NCBI RefSeq assembly: GCF_020171805.1
Contig: NZ_JAIVAF010000003.1
Coordinates: 434,001 to 498,000, forward strand
From: Guptibacillus algicola
GTDB lineage: Bacteria; Bacillota; Bacilli; Bacillales; Guptibacillaceae
DNA length: 64,000 nt
Reading direction: 5' to 3'
The position numbers were made by a program, and so were the translations under genes. A model generated the notes under the pieces. It saw nothing but the letters and a program-made list of their open reading frames with translations, did not search any database and was not told the origin of the DNA. Position 1 is the first letter of the stretch; each line of letters opens with the position of its first letter. Positions 52,536-61,925 of the stretch are shown here, piece by piece.

Positions 52536-52707
52536 CAATAGCATTCTCCTTTTTTGCTTGTCTCTCTTTAAATACATGTCCGAACTTGCAAAAATAGAAG
52601 CAATGCACATAAAAAATATCGTTTGAAAGCGGTTATGATTTTGTGGACGGCCGAGATAATTGTATAATGAAGGGTACTACTACGATGAGAATTGAAGTGA
52701 TAGCGAG

Positions 52708-55700
52708 ATGAACCAAAACTCAATGTTTTCGAAGAGCGAAATAAAAGAACGGTTTCCAGTGAGTTTCTATCAGAGAGGGCTCACATATTACCAGGACGGA
52801 CGCGTTCATGTTCTAAATTATAATTCTGAGAAAAAATCTTATACTGCACACGTACAAGGAACAAGTGATTATGAAGTCGTTATCGAACTATTGAGCGATA
52901 ACTGGTTTGGATCTTGTGAGTGTGAAGCATTCGATACGTATGGAACATGTAAGCATATCGCGGCTGTTCTCATTGCGATCAGTGACTCTCAACCACACTA
53001 CCAAGAGCCTAAGAAAGAAAAGAAGAGCACTGCTCCAGTTGCAACGAAGAGTTACGTCGAGACAGATCAGTTAATTCAAGCATTGAGCGATTATGATGTG
53101 GATTTATCTGATATACCTTCAGCAAAAAAAGATCGGTTACAGGTAGAGTTTACGATTAAAGCAACAGCTTACCCGTCGCTTAGAAGATCACAAGGGGACG
53201 CACCTTGGACGATCGAGATGAAGGTAGGCGTGGATCGTTTATACATTGTAAAAGATATTCGCACATTCCTAGATGCTGTTCAGTCTGAGGAATCGCTATA
53301 TTTTACAAAGAAATTTAGCTATGAGCCTCATGAGCAAGAGTTTGATGAAGACGATCTACCATTACTGCAGTTACTGTTAGCTGTAAGGCGTAATGAGCTA
53401 GTTTATTTAAGTATCCCAGATAATTGGGGGAGGTTTACAGACAACAGAGAGTTGATCTTGCCGCCTTTAACCGCAAACGAGTTTCTCGAGGAATTGTATG
53501 CACAGAACCGCACAGTTCGGTTTGATTTTAATCGTTATCTTTACGAAAACATCCCGCTACAAAAAGATAAACACCCGTTCGAGTTTGAAGTTGATCAAGT
53601 GGACTCGGACTACGTACTTCATCTAAATGGCTTTGAAGAAGCGGCTTTCTTCAGCACGTACGGTTGGGTTTTTCACAATGAGACGTTATACAAAGTGACT
53701 AAGAAACAGCAGAAGTTGCTGAAAGAGCTAGCTCAGTTTCGAACTTCGGCACCAGGAAGCACCGTTTCCATCTCAGGTGACCAAATCGAACCGTTTCTTT
53801 CACAAGTTGTTCCAAGGTTGAAGAAACTCGGGGACATTACGATTTCAGAAGACATTACTGAGAAAATCGAAAACCCAGAACTTCGTGCGAAGGTTTACGT
53901 GAATGCAGAAGGAGAACGCCTGCTCGTTAACGTTACGTATAATTATGGTGACGATCAAATCGATCCGTTCGACAGCTCTTCTCGACTAGAAAATGAAGAA
54001 GGAGGCATCATCCTTCGTGATAGTGAGAAAGAGCAGCAAATCATGGGGCTTATTGAACAAGCGTCGCTTAAATATAACGGGCGCGAACTGTATGTTGATG
54101 ATGAAGCATTGATCTTTGATTTTCTATATTGGACGCTCCCACGTCTTGATGAACTAGCAGAAGTATTTTTAACAGATTCAGCAAAGAGCTGGTTATTGGA
54201 TGAAGGGTCCATGCCTGTCACATCAGTCGATGTAGATGGATCAGGAACTTGGCTCGATGTTAGTTTTGATATGAAGGGAATCGACGAAGGCGAGATTTCA
54301 AACGTACTGAAAGCGATGATCGAAAAGAGAAGGTATTATCGCCTTGAGAACGGCTCATTCGTTTCGATTGAAGATGAAGAGTTTCAACACGTTGGAAAGC
54401 TTTTGGATGAATTGAACATTAAAGAAAATGAGGTCGACCGTGGCGATATAAAGCTTCCACTTTACCGAGGCTTACAGATTGATGAAACGATGGGGACAGG
54501 GAAGCGTAGCTCGCGTTATGGGAAGGCATTTCGAGAACTTTTATCAAGACTTAAACATCCTGAAGATCTTCAGTTTGATTTACCTGAAGAGTTAGATGCA
54601 GAACTGCGTTCGTACCAATTGACCGGTTTTCAATGGTTAAAGGCACTCGGTTACTATCAACTCGGAGGTATTCTAGCTGACGATATGGGTTTAGGTAAGA
54701 CGTTGCAAAGTATCGCTTACCTTCTGTCTGAAAAGAAAGAGAACCCAGATGCGACAGCACTCGTCGTTGCGCCTGCTTCGTTGATTTATAACTGGAAGAA
54801 AGAATTTGAGAAATTCGCACCTAGTATGAAAGTTGCAGTTAATGCAGGGGCGCCGCCTGAACGAAGAGAACTTTTGGCTCAGTCAGCACCTGACGTGTGG
54901 ATTACTTCTTATCCAACATTGCGACAAGATATTTCTCATTATGAAGCGATGCAGTTTGATTCGGTCTTTCTAGATGAAGCGCAGGCAATCAAGAACCCAG
55001 CAACGAAGACGTCTCAAGCTGTGAGGCATCTACGTGCTAAAAAGCGATTTGCGCTCAGTGGGACACCGATTGAAAATTCTCTAGATGAGCTTTGGGCACT
55101 GTTTCATTCAATCATGCCAGGCTTCTTCCCAGATTTGGGTGCTTTTAAGAAGCTGCCTCATGAACAAGTATCAAGAATGGTGCGCCCATTTATCTTGAGA
55201 CGTGTGAAGCAGGATGTGTTAAAAGAACTTCCTGATAAGATCGAAACGGTTCAAGTATCTGAGTTAACAAAACAACAAAAAGAACTCTACATCGGCTACC
55301 TCCATCGCATTCAGCAGGAAACGAAAGAGAGCATTGCGGGTGAAGGGTTCCAGCGTAATCGGATGAAAATACTCGCAGGACTGACACGGCTCAGACAGTT
55401 ATGCTGTCATCCTTCTTTGTTCCTAGAAAACTACGATGGGTACTCTGGCAAGCTTGAGCAGTTGATGGACATTGTTGCGACTTCAATACAAAACAAGCAG
55501 CGAATTCTTATCTTCTCGCAGTTTGCGAGTATGCTTCGTATCATTCAGGATAATTTAAAGAGCGCAGGACACGATGTGTTTTATTTAGATGGTCAAACGC
55601 CTTCCAAAGATCGTGTCGAAATGACAGAGCGATTTAACGAAGGAGAAAAAGAAATCTTCCTTATTTCGTTAAAGGCTGGAGGTACTGGTTTGAATTTAAC

Positions 55701-55956
55701 CGGCGCTGACACGGTTATCTTATATGACCTATGGTGGAATCCAGCGGTTGAAGAACAGGCTGCCGGTAGAGCTCACCGTATCGGGCAGAAAAAAGTTGTG
55801 CAAGTGTTAAGGTTGATTACTCAAGGAACGATCGAAGAGAAGATATATGAACTTCAGCAAAAGAAAAAAGAGCTGATCGAAAAAGTCATCCAACCGGGTG
55901 AAACGATGATCTCGAGCCTTTCTGAGGACGAAATCAAAGAGATATTAAGTATCTAA
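52708..55956 (+). CDS. SWIM zinc finger SNF2-family helicase
   Basis: 1082 aa. N-terminal SWIM finger (CECEAFDTYGTCKH at about 71-84), a long SNF2-associated middle region, then a Swi2/Snf2 ATPase: motif I DDMGLGKTLQ (about 659), DEAQ box in VFLDEAQAIKNP, SGTPIENS (motif III), and the C-terminal helicase lobe with LIFSQFASML, LISLKAGGTGLNLT and AAGRAHRIGQKK. The architecture is that of YwqA-type proteins in bacilli, which probably remodel nucleoprotein or clear RNA polymerase as RapA does. No phage-defence genes flank it. Terminator follows. Confidence 0.93.
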   Translation: MNQNSMFSKSEIKERFPVSFYQRGLTYYQDGRVHVLNYNSEKKSYTAHVQGTSDYEVVIELLSDNWFGSCECEAFDTYGTCKHIAAVLIAISDSQPHYQEPKKEKKSTAPVATKSYVETDQLIQALSDYDVDLSDIPSAKKDRLQVEFTIKATAYPSLRRSQGDAPWTIEMKVGVDRLYIVKDIRTFLDAVQSEESLYFTKKFSYEPHEQEFDEDDLPLLQLLLAVRRNELVYLSIPDNWGRFTDNRELILPPLTANEFLEELYAQNRTVRFDFNRYLYENIPLQKDKHPFEFEVDQVDSDYVLHLNGFEEAAFFSTYGWVFHNETLYKVTKKQQKLLKELAQFRTSAPGSTVSISGDQIEPFLSQVVPRLKKLGDITISEDITEKIENPELRAKVYVNAEGERLLVNVTYNYGDDQIDPFDSSSRLENEEGGIILRDSEKEQQIMGLIEQASLKYNGRELYVDDEALIFDFLYWTLPRLDELAEVFLTDSAKSWLLDEGSMPVTSVDVDGSGTWLDVSFDMKGIDEGEISNVLKAMIEKRRYYRLENGSFVSIEDEEFQHVGKLLDELNIKENEVDRGDIKLPLYRGLQIDETMGTGKRSSRYGKAFRELLSRLKHPEDLQFDLPEELDAELRSYQLTGFQWLKALGYYQLGGILADDMGLGKTLQSIAYLLSEKKENPDATALVVAPASLIYNWKKEFEKFAPSMKVAVNAGAPPERRELLAQSAPDVWITSYPTLRQDISHYEAMQFDSVFLDEAQAIKNPATKTSQAVRHLRAKKRFALSGTPIENSLDELWALFHSIMPGFFPDLGAFKKLPHEQVSRMVRPFILRRVKQDVLKELPDKIETVQVSELTKQQKELYIGYLHRIQQETKESIAGEGFQRNRMKILAGLTRLRQLCCHPSLFLENYDGYSGKLEQLMDIVATSIQNKQRILIFSQFASMLRIIQDNLKSAGHDVFYLDGQTPSKDRVEMTERFNEGEKEIFLISLKAGGTGLNLTGADTVILYDLWWNPAVEEQAAGRAHRIGQKKVVQVLRLITQGTIEEKIYELQQKKKELIEKVIQPGETMISSLSEDEIKEILSI

Positions 55957-55960
55957 TGCA

Positions 55961-55992
55961 TAAGCCTTCCTGTATGATGGGGGGGCTTTTTC
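55961..55992 (+). terminator. Terminator after SNF2 gene
   Basis: Stem AAGCCTTCC / GGGGGGCTT with G-U pairs, then TTTTT. Confidence 0.65.
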
Positions 55993-56059
55993 TCTTTTGT
56001 ATGGTATACCTCTCATCAAAGAACAAATAATAGCAGTGAGTGTAAGGGGTGGTTTTAGG

Positions 56060-56344
56060 ATGGAGTGCGAACTGTGCGGACGAAGTGGTGTAACATGTAC
56101 GGTTCATCATTTAACACCTAAAGAAGAAGGAGGGACGTTTGAACCAACTGCTAACTTGTGTGTAGCATGCCATAAGCAAATTCATGCGTTATACAGTAAT
56201 CAAGAGTTAGCGATAAGGCTAAATACAGTAAGAAAGTTAAAAGAAGACGAAAAAATACGAAGGTTTCTAAAGTGGATAAAAAAACAGCCACCAACAAAGA
56301 GAGTAAAAGTGTCGAAATCAAACGAAAAAAACAGAAAAAAATAG
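56060..56344 (+). CDS. HNH-domain protein (small nuclease)
   Basis: 94 aa. The ATG at 56060 follows GGGGTGG. HNH fold: CELCGR (zinc knuckle 1), TVHHLTPKEEGG (His pair), TANLCVACHKQIHALY (knuckle 2 and final His). The basic tail (KKQPPTKRVKVSKSNEKNR) suits DNA binding. It resembles small stand-alone HNH proteins of bacilli; no restriction or phage genes are near. Confidence 0.85.
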   Translation: MECELCGRSGVTCTVHHLTPKEEGGTFEPTANLCVACHKQIHALYSNQELAIRLNTVRKLKEDEKIRRFLKWIKKQPPTKRVKVSKSNEKNRKK

Positions 56345-56421
56345 TCGCGCTATAACGCCCATTTTATTAGGGTTTTTAAGGAAGAGATGGAGTTTAGAAT
56401 ATTATTAACTTAAAATTCGGT

Positions 56422-56446
56422 GTTTCGACCTATTTTCTAGTGGTAT
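56422..56446 (+). promoter_or_regulatory. Sigma-B-like promoter upstream of opuD-type gene
   Basis: GTTTCG, 13 bp, TGGTAT; consensus is GTTTAA-N13-15-GGGTAT. About 90 bp before the start codon. Confidence 0.35.
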
Positions 56447-56536
56447 AGATAGATAGAGGTAAAAACGTACTACATTCTGTCCTTTAACTCATCGTGATGT
56501 TAAAACAGAAAATTAAATGAAGTTGAGGTGACGACA

Positions 56537-58096
56537 GTGACAGGAAAAGTTTCATCAGTGTTTTGGAGCACAGTGGTTATCAGTTTAATCATGGTAGTAT
56601 GGGGCTCGATTTCTCCTGACAGTCTTCAGTCCATATCAGCCACTGCCCAAACGTTTATCTCGAATAAGTTTGGTTGGTATTACCTTATTCTTGTAACGCT
56701 CCTTGTCCTATTTTGTGTATTTATTATCTTTACGCCTTACGGCAAAATTAAGCTGGGTAAACCGGATGAGAAACCAGAGTTTACAACGTTAAGCTGGTTT
56801 GCGATGTTGTTTAGTGCCGGTATGGGAATCGGTCTTGTATTCTGGGGAGCGGCAGAGCCGATTTATCATTATGCAGTGAATGCTCCTACAGCAGAAACGG
56901 GAACCCCAGCAGCAGTTAAGGAATCGATGCAGTATGTATATTTCCACTGGGGAGTACATGCATGGGCAATTTATGCAATAGTAGCTCTTGTGCTTGCTTA
57001 CTTTAAATTTAGACATGATCGTCCTGGACTGATCAGTGCAACTCTTTACCCAATCTTTGGTGAACGAGTGAACGGTCTACTAGGTAAAGTAATCGATACT
57101 TTAGCAGTCTTTGCAACGATTGTTGGTGTAGCAACAACACTTGGTTTTGGCGCTGTCCAAATTAACGGCGGACTTTCATACTTAACAGGAATTCCTAACA
57201 ATTTTACCTCTCAATTAATCATTATTGCCGTCGTAACAGTGCTATTTATGATTTCAGCATGGACAGGCATTAGTAAAGGGATCAAATACTTAAGTAATGC
57301 AAATATCGGTCTAGCAGGATTCTTGTTCCTGGCAATGTTTATTTTAGGACCGACGATTTATATTTTGAACATGTTTACAGATACGATTGGTTCTTACTTA
57401 ACCAACTTACTAGCGATGAGTTTCCGAATCGCACCACTTAATCCAGAGAACCGTGAGTGGATCAATAACTGGACGATATTTTATTGGGCATGGTGGATTT
57501 CTTGGTCACCATTCGTAGGAATCTTTATCGCACGTGTTTCTCGCGGAAGATCGATTCGCGAATTTCTTGTTGGTGTTCTACTCGTACCTTCAATTGTCGG
57601 ATTCTTATGGTTCTCAGCATTTGGTGTATCAGCGATCAATCTACAACAAAACGGTACAGCTGATATTGCTTCACTTGCAACTGAAGAAGCCTTATTTGGA
57701 ACGTTGCAGAATTATCCATTAGGTATCGTTCTCTCGATCGTAGCGATTACATTGATCGGAACATTCTTCGTAACGTCAGCCGATTCAGCTACGTTCGTAT
57801 TAGGAATGCAGACAACGTATGGGTCATTAAATCCAGGTACTAGCGTCAAGCTTACATGGGGAGTCACGCAGTCAGCCATGGCAGCAGTACTTCTTTATAC
57901 TGGTGGACTTCAGGCGTTGCAAAACGTACTCATACTCGCTGCGTTGCCGTTCTCAATCATTATGATTCTGATGACAGTCTCATTCTATAAAGCGATAACG
58001 AAAGAGAAACATCTCGTTGCGAAAAATCCTAAACCAAAGAAGGATAAAAAGCGTGATGGTAAAGCTCCAGAAGAGCCATCTCCAGCAAAACCATAA
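56537..58096 (+). CDS. opuD: BCCT-family glycine betaine transporter
   Basis: 519-aa twelve-helix transporter of the betaine-choline-carnitine family. GTG start at 56537 after TGAGGTGA; the GTG at 56528 overlaps the ribosome site. Landmarks: GMGIGLVFWGAAEP near helix 3-4 and the signature WAWWISWSPFVGIFIARVSR in helix 8. The C-terminal tail is charged and Pro-rich, as needed for osmosensing in this family. Single gene uptake system, compatible with OpuD. It serves salt tolerance. Confidence 0.92.
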   Translation: MTGKVSSVFWSTVVISLIMVVWGSISPDSLQSISATAQTFISNKFGWYYLILVTLLVLFCVFIIFTPYGKIKLGKPDEKPEFTTLSWFAMLFSAGMGIGLVFWGAAEPIYHYAVNAPTAETGTPAAVKESMQYVYFHWGVHAWAIYAIVALVLAYFKFRHDRPGLISATLYPIFGERVNGLLGKVIDTLAVFATIVGVATTLGFGAVQINGGLSYLTGIPNNFTSQLIIIAVVTVLFMISAWTGISKGIKYLSNANIGLAGFLFLAMFILGPTIYILNMFTDTIGSYLTNLLAMSFRIAPLNPENREWINNWTIFYWAWWISWSPFVGIFIARVSRGRSIREFLVGVLLVPSIVGFLWFSAFGVSAINLQQNGTADIASLATEEALFGTLQNYPLGIVLSIVAITLIGTFFVTSADSATFVLGMQTTYGSLNPGTSVKLTWGVTQSAMAAVLLYTGGLQALQNVLILAALPFSIIMILMTVSFYKAITKEKHLVAKNPKPKKDKKRDGKAPEEPSPAKP

Positions 58097-58109
58097 TTCA
58101 TTCACTAAG

Positions 58110-58140
58110 CAATGAGGCGATATCCGCCTCATTGTTTTTG
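58110..58140 (+). terminator. Terminator after opuD-type gene
   Basis: Stem CAATGAGGCG / CGCCTCATTG, 5-nt loop, five T. Confidence 0.94.
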
Positions 58141-58255
58141 TGTATAAGGAATACGAATTGTTACATTGAAATGACAGAATATGAGGAAAAAGGTTTGAAC
58201 TATCGCAAATATGTGAATGGTGTATTATTCGTACTTTCTAAGGCAGGTGAATAGA

Positions 58256-58969
58256 ATGCTTGCAAAATGGTTTTATGAAGCGAAACATACCGTAGTGCTA
58301 ACTGGAGCTGGAATGAGTACTGAAAGTGGTCTAGCAGATTTTAGGTCAGCATTAGATGGCATGTGGAATGAGTACGATCCTTTGTTATTTGCCAGTAGGG
58401 ATGCAATGACATATGAACGGGACATGTTTGTCCGTTTTTATAAAAACCGCATTGAGAAATTACAAGAAGCAACACCACATGAAGGCTACTATTATTTATC
58501 AGAATGGGAGAAGAGTGGCCACATTAGCTGTGTGTTAACTCAAAACGTTGACGGATTGCATAAACGAGCGGGGAGTAAGAACGTCGCTGAAATGCATGGA
58601 ACGCTAAGTGAAGTGTATTGTGATGATTGCGGAGAATCATCCGGAAACGACCATTTCATGAACGATGATGTGCTCTGTTCATGCGGCGGCTTCAAACGTC
58701 CTGGCGTCGTACTGTTTGGTGAACCGTTACCTATGAACGCGATTCATATGGCGAAGCAAGAGACGAAAAAAGCTGATCTTTTTATCGTGTTAGGTTCTTC
58801 CTTAAGCGTATCGCCAGCGAATCTCTTCCCTGTAGAAGCGAAACGCCACGGTGCAAAAGTGGTCATCATAAATGATGAAGAAACGAAATATGATTCGATC
58901 GCAGACCTTGTGATCAACCGTAGGATCGGTGACGTTTTAGAGGAACTAGCCCAGGAAAAAAACAGATAG
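58256..58969 (+). CDS. Sirtuin NAD-dependent protein deacylase
   Basis: 237-aa Sir2-family enzyme. The ATG at 58256 follows AGGCAGGTGA. NAD motif GAGMSTESGLADFR (about 18-31), TQNVDGLHKRAG, catalytic His H114 in EMHGTL, zinc cysteines CDDC and CSC (the second pair is CxC rather than CxxC), and VVLFGEPLP, GSSLSVSPAN. It removes acetyl or other acyl groups from lysines, using NAD+. Similar to SrtN/CobB. Own terminator. Confidence 0.93.
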   Translation: MLAKWFYEAKHTVVLTGAGMSTESGLADFRSALDGMWNEYDPLLFASRDAMTYERDMFVRFYKNRIEKLQEATPHEGYYYLSEWEKSGHISCVLTQNVDGLHKRAGSKNVAEMHGTLSEVYCDDCGESSGNDHFMNDDVLCSCGGFKRPGVVLFGEPLPMNAIHMAKQETKKADLFIVLGSSLSVSPANLFPVEAKRHGAKVVIINDEETKYDSIADLVINRRIGDVLEELAQEKNR

Positions 58970-58976
58970 ATGGAAA

Positions 58977-59007
58977 ATACCGATGAACGTTCATCGGTAT
59001 TTTTTTG
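58977..59007 (+). terminator. Terminator after sirtuin gene
   Basis: Perfect palindrome ATACCGATGAAC / GTTCATCGGTAT then a T-run. Confidence 0.93.
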
Positions 59008-59085
59008 TGAGTATTTCCTCTATTTTTCCTTCATATTAAGTAGTAAGATGACGTTAGGAAGAATCTACCGAAAGGAGCGCTGTGT

Positions 59086-59682
59086 ATGACGAATTTAAAT
59101 CGAATCACTGTGTTTTGTGGCTCAAGTGAGAATGTCGACAGGCTCTATTTTGAGGCTGTTGAAAAGCTAGGAAAACAATTAGCACTTAAAGGGATAGAAG
59201 TTGTCTACGGCGGTGGAAACGTTGGACTCATGGGAGCATTAGCTCGAACAGTTTTAAAGCATGGGGGTAAGGTGACAGGAATCATCCCGAGAAAGATATA
59301 CGATAATGTTGCTCATGTTGAACTATCAGAACTCATCATTGTTGAAACGATGCATGAGCGTAAAGCCAAAATGTACGACCATGGCGATGCCTTTCTAGCA
59401 CTTCCTGGTGGAATCGGAACACTTGAAGAGCTAACAGAAATCTACACGTGGTATCAGCTTGAATACCACAACAAACCAATCGCGTTATTGAATACAAAGA
59501 ATTATTATGCGCCATATCATAACATGCTTAATCACATGGTGAGTGAAGGTTTCCTCGCTCGTCAATATATGGAGCCACTCCTCTCTCATGAGGATCCTAT
59601 ACAGTTACTTGAGATGATCGAAAACCATCGCGTACCAAAGATGAATAAATGGAACCAAGATGACCTGACAGATCGAATCTAG
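59086..59682 (+). CDS. LOG-family / TIGR00730 Rossmann protein
   Basis: 198-aa phosphoribohydrolase-type protein. LVYGGG-like VVYGGGNVGLMGALA and the catalytic PGGIGTLEELTE motif with MHERKAKM are visible. Family members release bases from nucleoside 5'-monophosphates (cytokinin-activating in plants); B. subtilis YvdD is similar. The bacterial role may be nucleotide salvage. Ribosome site GAAAGGAG. Confidence 0.92.
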   Translation: MTNLNRITVFCGSSENVDRLYFEAVEKLGKQLALKGIEVVYGGGNVGLMGALARTVLKHGGKVTGIIPRKIYDNVAHVELSELIIVETMHERKAKMYDHGDAFLALPGGIGTLEELTEIYTWYQLEYHNKPIALLNTKNYYAPYHNMLNHMVSEGFLARQYMEPLLSHEDPIQLLEMIENHRVPKMNKWNQDDLTDRI

Positions 59683-59775
59683 GATAACGTTTGTACGTGA
59701 CTTCTTGTTGTCAGACAATCTCAGGCTGGCTATAGAGAAACGATGATTTATTTACTTCTAGGAGTTTGTATTAAA

Positions 59776-59808
59776 TCCATAAGAAACGTCTTGACCAATT
59801 CTTATGGA
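59776..59808. repeat. Inverted repeat TCCATAAGAA / TTCTTATGGA
   Basis: Perfect 10-bp arms and a 13-nt loop. AACGTC inside the loop can instead pair with GACGTT at 59807-59812, which overlaps the right arm, so two folds exclude each other. Confidence 0.65.
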
Positions 59809-59879
59809 CGTTACCTTCTTTAGAGACCATGTTTTTAGATGAGGTTAGAGTAGTGAAGAGTAAATCCACACAATGGCGT

Positions 59880-60000
59880 TGATTGGAGCGGAGGGAGGGT
59901 CGACTCCTGCGGGATGTGCGGGACAGGTGAGACCCCACAGGCGAAGCCGAGGAGGCTCAACGCCCGCCCCGCGGAAAGCGATCCTCCTGGAGCGGAAATC
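59880..60000. repeat. GC-rich dispersed intergenic repeat of the Bacillaceae type
   Basis: About 120 bp bounded by GGAGCGGA (59885 and 59989), containing GACTCCTGCGGG, GGACAGGTGAGACCCC and CGCCCGCCCCGCGG. Many Bacillaceae genomes carry numerous near-identical intergenic copies. Base composition is far above the surroundings. Confidence 0.8.
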
Positions 60001-60048
60001 TCCACTTAACCCATGATTCATTCACTCTGAACTATTATTAATATTTGC

Positions 60049-60074
60049 GACTGCCTTTTATAGGCAGTCTTTTT
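60049..60074 (+). terminator. Orphan terminator downstream of the dispersed repeat
   Basis: Stem GACTGCCT / AGGCAGTC followed by five T. Confidence 0.8.
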
Positions 60075-60220
60075 ATATAGACTTCCTGTATGCAATTAAA
60101 TATATCGAAATATTCAGAAATAGAAAGGATTTTAGCTAAGAAGATGGAACTATACACATGGACACATACATACGAGACCAATCATCACTTATCGACACTA
60201 TTCGAAAGAGGAGGATGTTC

Positions 60221-61780
60221 ATGTACGTAACAATCGGCTCTCTATTCATGCAAACGGTGAGAAAGTTTGGTGCAAAAGAAGCTCTCGTGGATAAAACGAA
60301 GGGTATCAGGTGGACGTATGAGGAGTGGAACGTAGAAGTGAATCGCGTTTCAAACGCTCTTCTTGACGCTGGTGTGAAAAAAGGAGATCGCGTTTCAACG
60401 CTTTTGTTTAATAATGCGGAACTCGCATGTCTCTTTTTCGCGTGTGCAAAGATCGGAGCTGTTCTTAATCCGATCAACTTTAGGTTGAAACCAAATGAAG
60501 TCGCTTACATTTTGAAAGATGCGAAGCCTTCCATTGTGGTTTATGAAAAAATCCTCGAGCCTATTGTAGCTGCTGTGCAGCACGATTTCCCTGAGGTCTC
60601 TTTCTGGTTAACAGATGGCGAAGCACCTTCATTTGCGGAAAGCTTTGAGAAACAAGTACGCTTATCTTCTGTAGATGAACCAAAGAGTGACGTGGATGAA
60701 AATGATACGTATGCGATCATGTACACGAGTGGAACAACTGGTAGACCTAAGGGCGTGCTACATAAGCATAGAAGCATGGTTGAGCAAAGCTTGATCTGTG
60801 GCTCTAGTTTGCATTTGAAAGACCATGATATAGGTCTTGTTGCAGCACCGATGTTTCACTGTGCAGAACTTCATTGTAACTTCTTGCCACGTGTTCACTT
60901 TGGAGCAGTTAACATTATCCTGCATCACTTCGAACCTCAGAAAGTGTTAGAAGCGATACAGGAAGAAAAGGTAAGTATCGTTTTTGGAGCTCCAACAATG
61001 TGGAATATGATGCTTCAAGAAAACCTTGCTGCCTATGATATCAGCAGTCTTCGACTAGGATTGTACGGAGCAGCTCCTATGGCGCCTTCGCTAGTGAAGG
61101 CAATCAAGGAAAAGCTCGGTATCAATCTTATACAAGCATACGGAATGACAGAGATGGGACCTGCCGTGACATTTCTCGATCAACACGAACAGCTTACAAA
61201 GGTCGGTTCAGCAGGTCGTGCAGCGATCAACCATGAAGTAAGGGTCGTGCGACCATCTGAAGATGGACCATCAGATCCAGAAGCGATTCTTCCTCCAGGT
61301 GAAGTAGGGGAAATTATTGTAAAAGGGCCTTGTATGATGACAGGGTATTTTAACCGACCAGATGCGACCGAAAAAGCGTTATACAAAGGGTGGTATCACT
61401 CTGGTGACTTAGGCTTTATGGATGATGAAGGATATTTATTCGTATCAGATCGCGTCGATGATATGGTCATATCCGGAGGAGAAAATGTCTATCCACGAGA
61501 AATCGAAGATGTGTTACATGCCCATGAAGGGGTATTGGATGTTGCGGTCCTTGGTCAGCCTGATGAAAAATGGGGTGAAGTGGTTACAGCAATCATCGTG
61601 AAAAAAGATAGTGCTCTTACTGAGGAAAGTCTCGATCGCTACTGTAGAGATAGCCCGAGTTTAGCAACGTATAAGCGACCGAGAAAATATGTATTTGTTG
61701 ATGAGCTGCCTAGAAACGCAAGTGGAAAAATCCAAAAGTTTATGTTGCGAGAACAGTTTCAGCCGAACACACCCTCCTAA
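60221..61780 (+). CDS. Acyl-CoA synthetase (AMP-binding, long-chain fatty acid type)
   Basis: 519-aa adenylate-forming enzyme that activates a carboxylic acid to its CoA thioester. The ATG at 60221 follows GAGGAGG. Motifs: P-loop YTSGTTGRPKGV (about 180), AYGMTEMGP, YHSGDLGFMDDEG, DRVDDMVISGGENVYPREIE and the C-terminal catalytic Lys in NASGKIQKF. Long-chain fatty acids are likely; no fad operon adjoins it. Confidence 0.92.
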   Translation: MYVTIGSLFMQTVRKFGAKEALVDKTKGIRWTYEEWNVEVNRVSNALLDAGVKKGDRVSTLLFNNAELACLFFACAKIGAVLNPINFRLKPNEVAYILKDAKPSIVVYEKILEPIVAAVQHDFPEVSFWLTDGEAPSFAESFEKQVRLSSVDEPKSDVDENDTYAIMYTSGTTGRPKGVLHKHRSMVEQSLICGSSLHLKDHDIGLVAAPMFHCAELHCNFLPRVHFGAVNIILHHFEPQKVLEAIQEEKVSIVFGAPTMWNMMLQENLAAYDISSLRLGLYGAAPMAPSLVKAIKEKLGINLIQAYGMTEMGPAVTFLDQHEQLTKVGSAGRAAINHEVRVVRPSEDGPSDPEAILPPGEVGEIIVKGPCMMTGYFNRPDATEKALYKGWYHSGDLGFMDDEGYLFVSDRVDDMVISGGENVYPREIEDVLHAHEGVLDVAVLGQPDEKWGEVVTAIIVKKDSALTEESLDRYCRDSPSLATYKRPRKYVFVDELPRNASGKIQKFMLREQFQPNTPS

Positions 61781-61834
61781 ACCCTAGTTGTGTGATTATG
61801 TGTAGAGATGTATAATTTGAAACGTTGTCTTATG

Positions 61835-61862
61835 AAGCGAGCGATCGAGCTCGCTTTTTTAT
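61835..61862 (+). terminator. Terminator after acyl-CoA synthetase gene
   Basis: Stem AAGCGAGC / GCTCGCTT and a T-run. Confidence 0.88.
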
Positions 61863-61925
61863 TTTTAGCGATGTAATGATTTTACATGTGGGGCACATAC
61901 TAACGTGGAATAGGAGGAGTGGGCG

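Larger units (their letters stand above)
59683..60220. other. Long intergenic region with repeat, hairpin and orphan terminator
   Basis: No protein-coding gene is seen in 538 bp. It holds an inverted repeat (59776-59808), a GC-rich dispersed repeat (59880-60000) and a terminator (60049-60074) with no gene directly before it. A short untranslated transcript is possible. Confidence 0.6.

Noticed and set aside
52623-52638. cre-like TTGAAAGCGGTTATG between the LysE and SNF2 genes
   Set aside because: Two mismatches in the important right half and no link to carbon use; probably chance.
52708-56344. Phage-defence island made of the SNF2 helicase and HNH protein
   Set aside because: The helicase has the YwqA housekeeping layout, the HNH gene is separated by a terminator, and no nuclease, methylase or DISARM/BREX partners are present.
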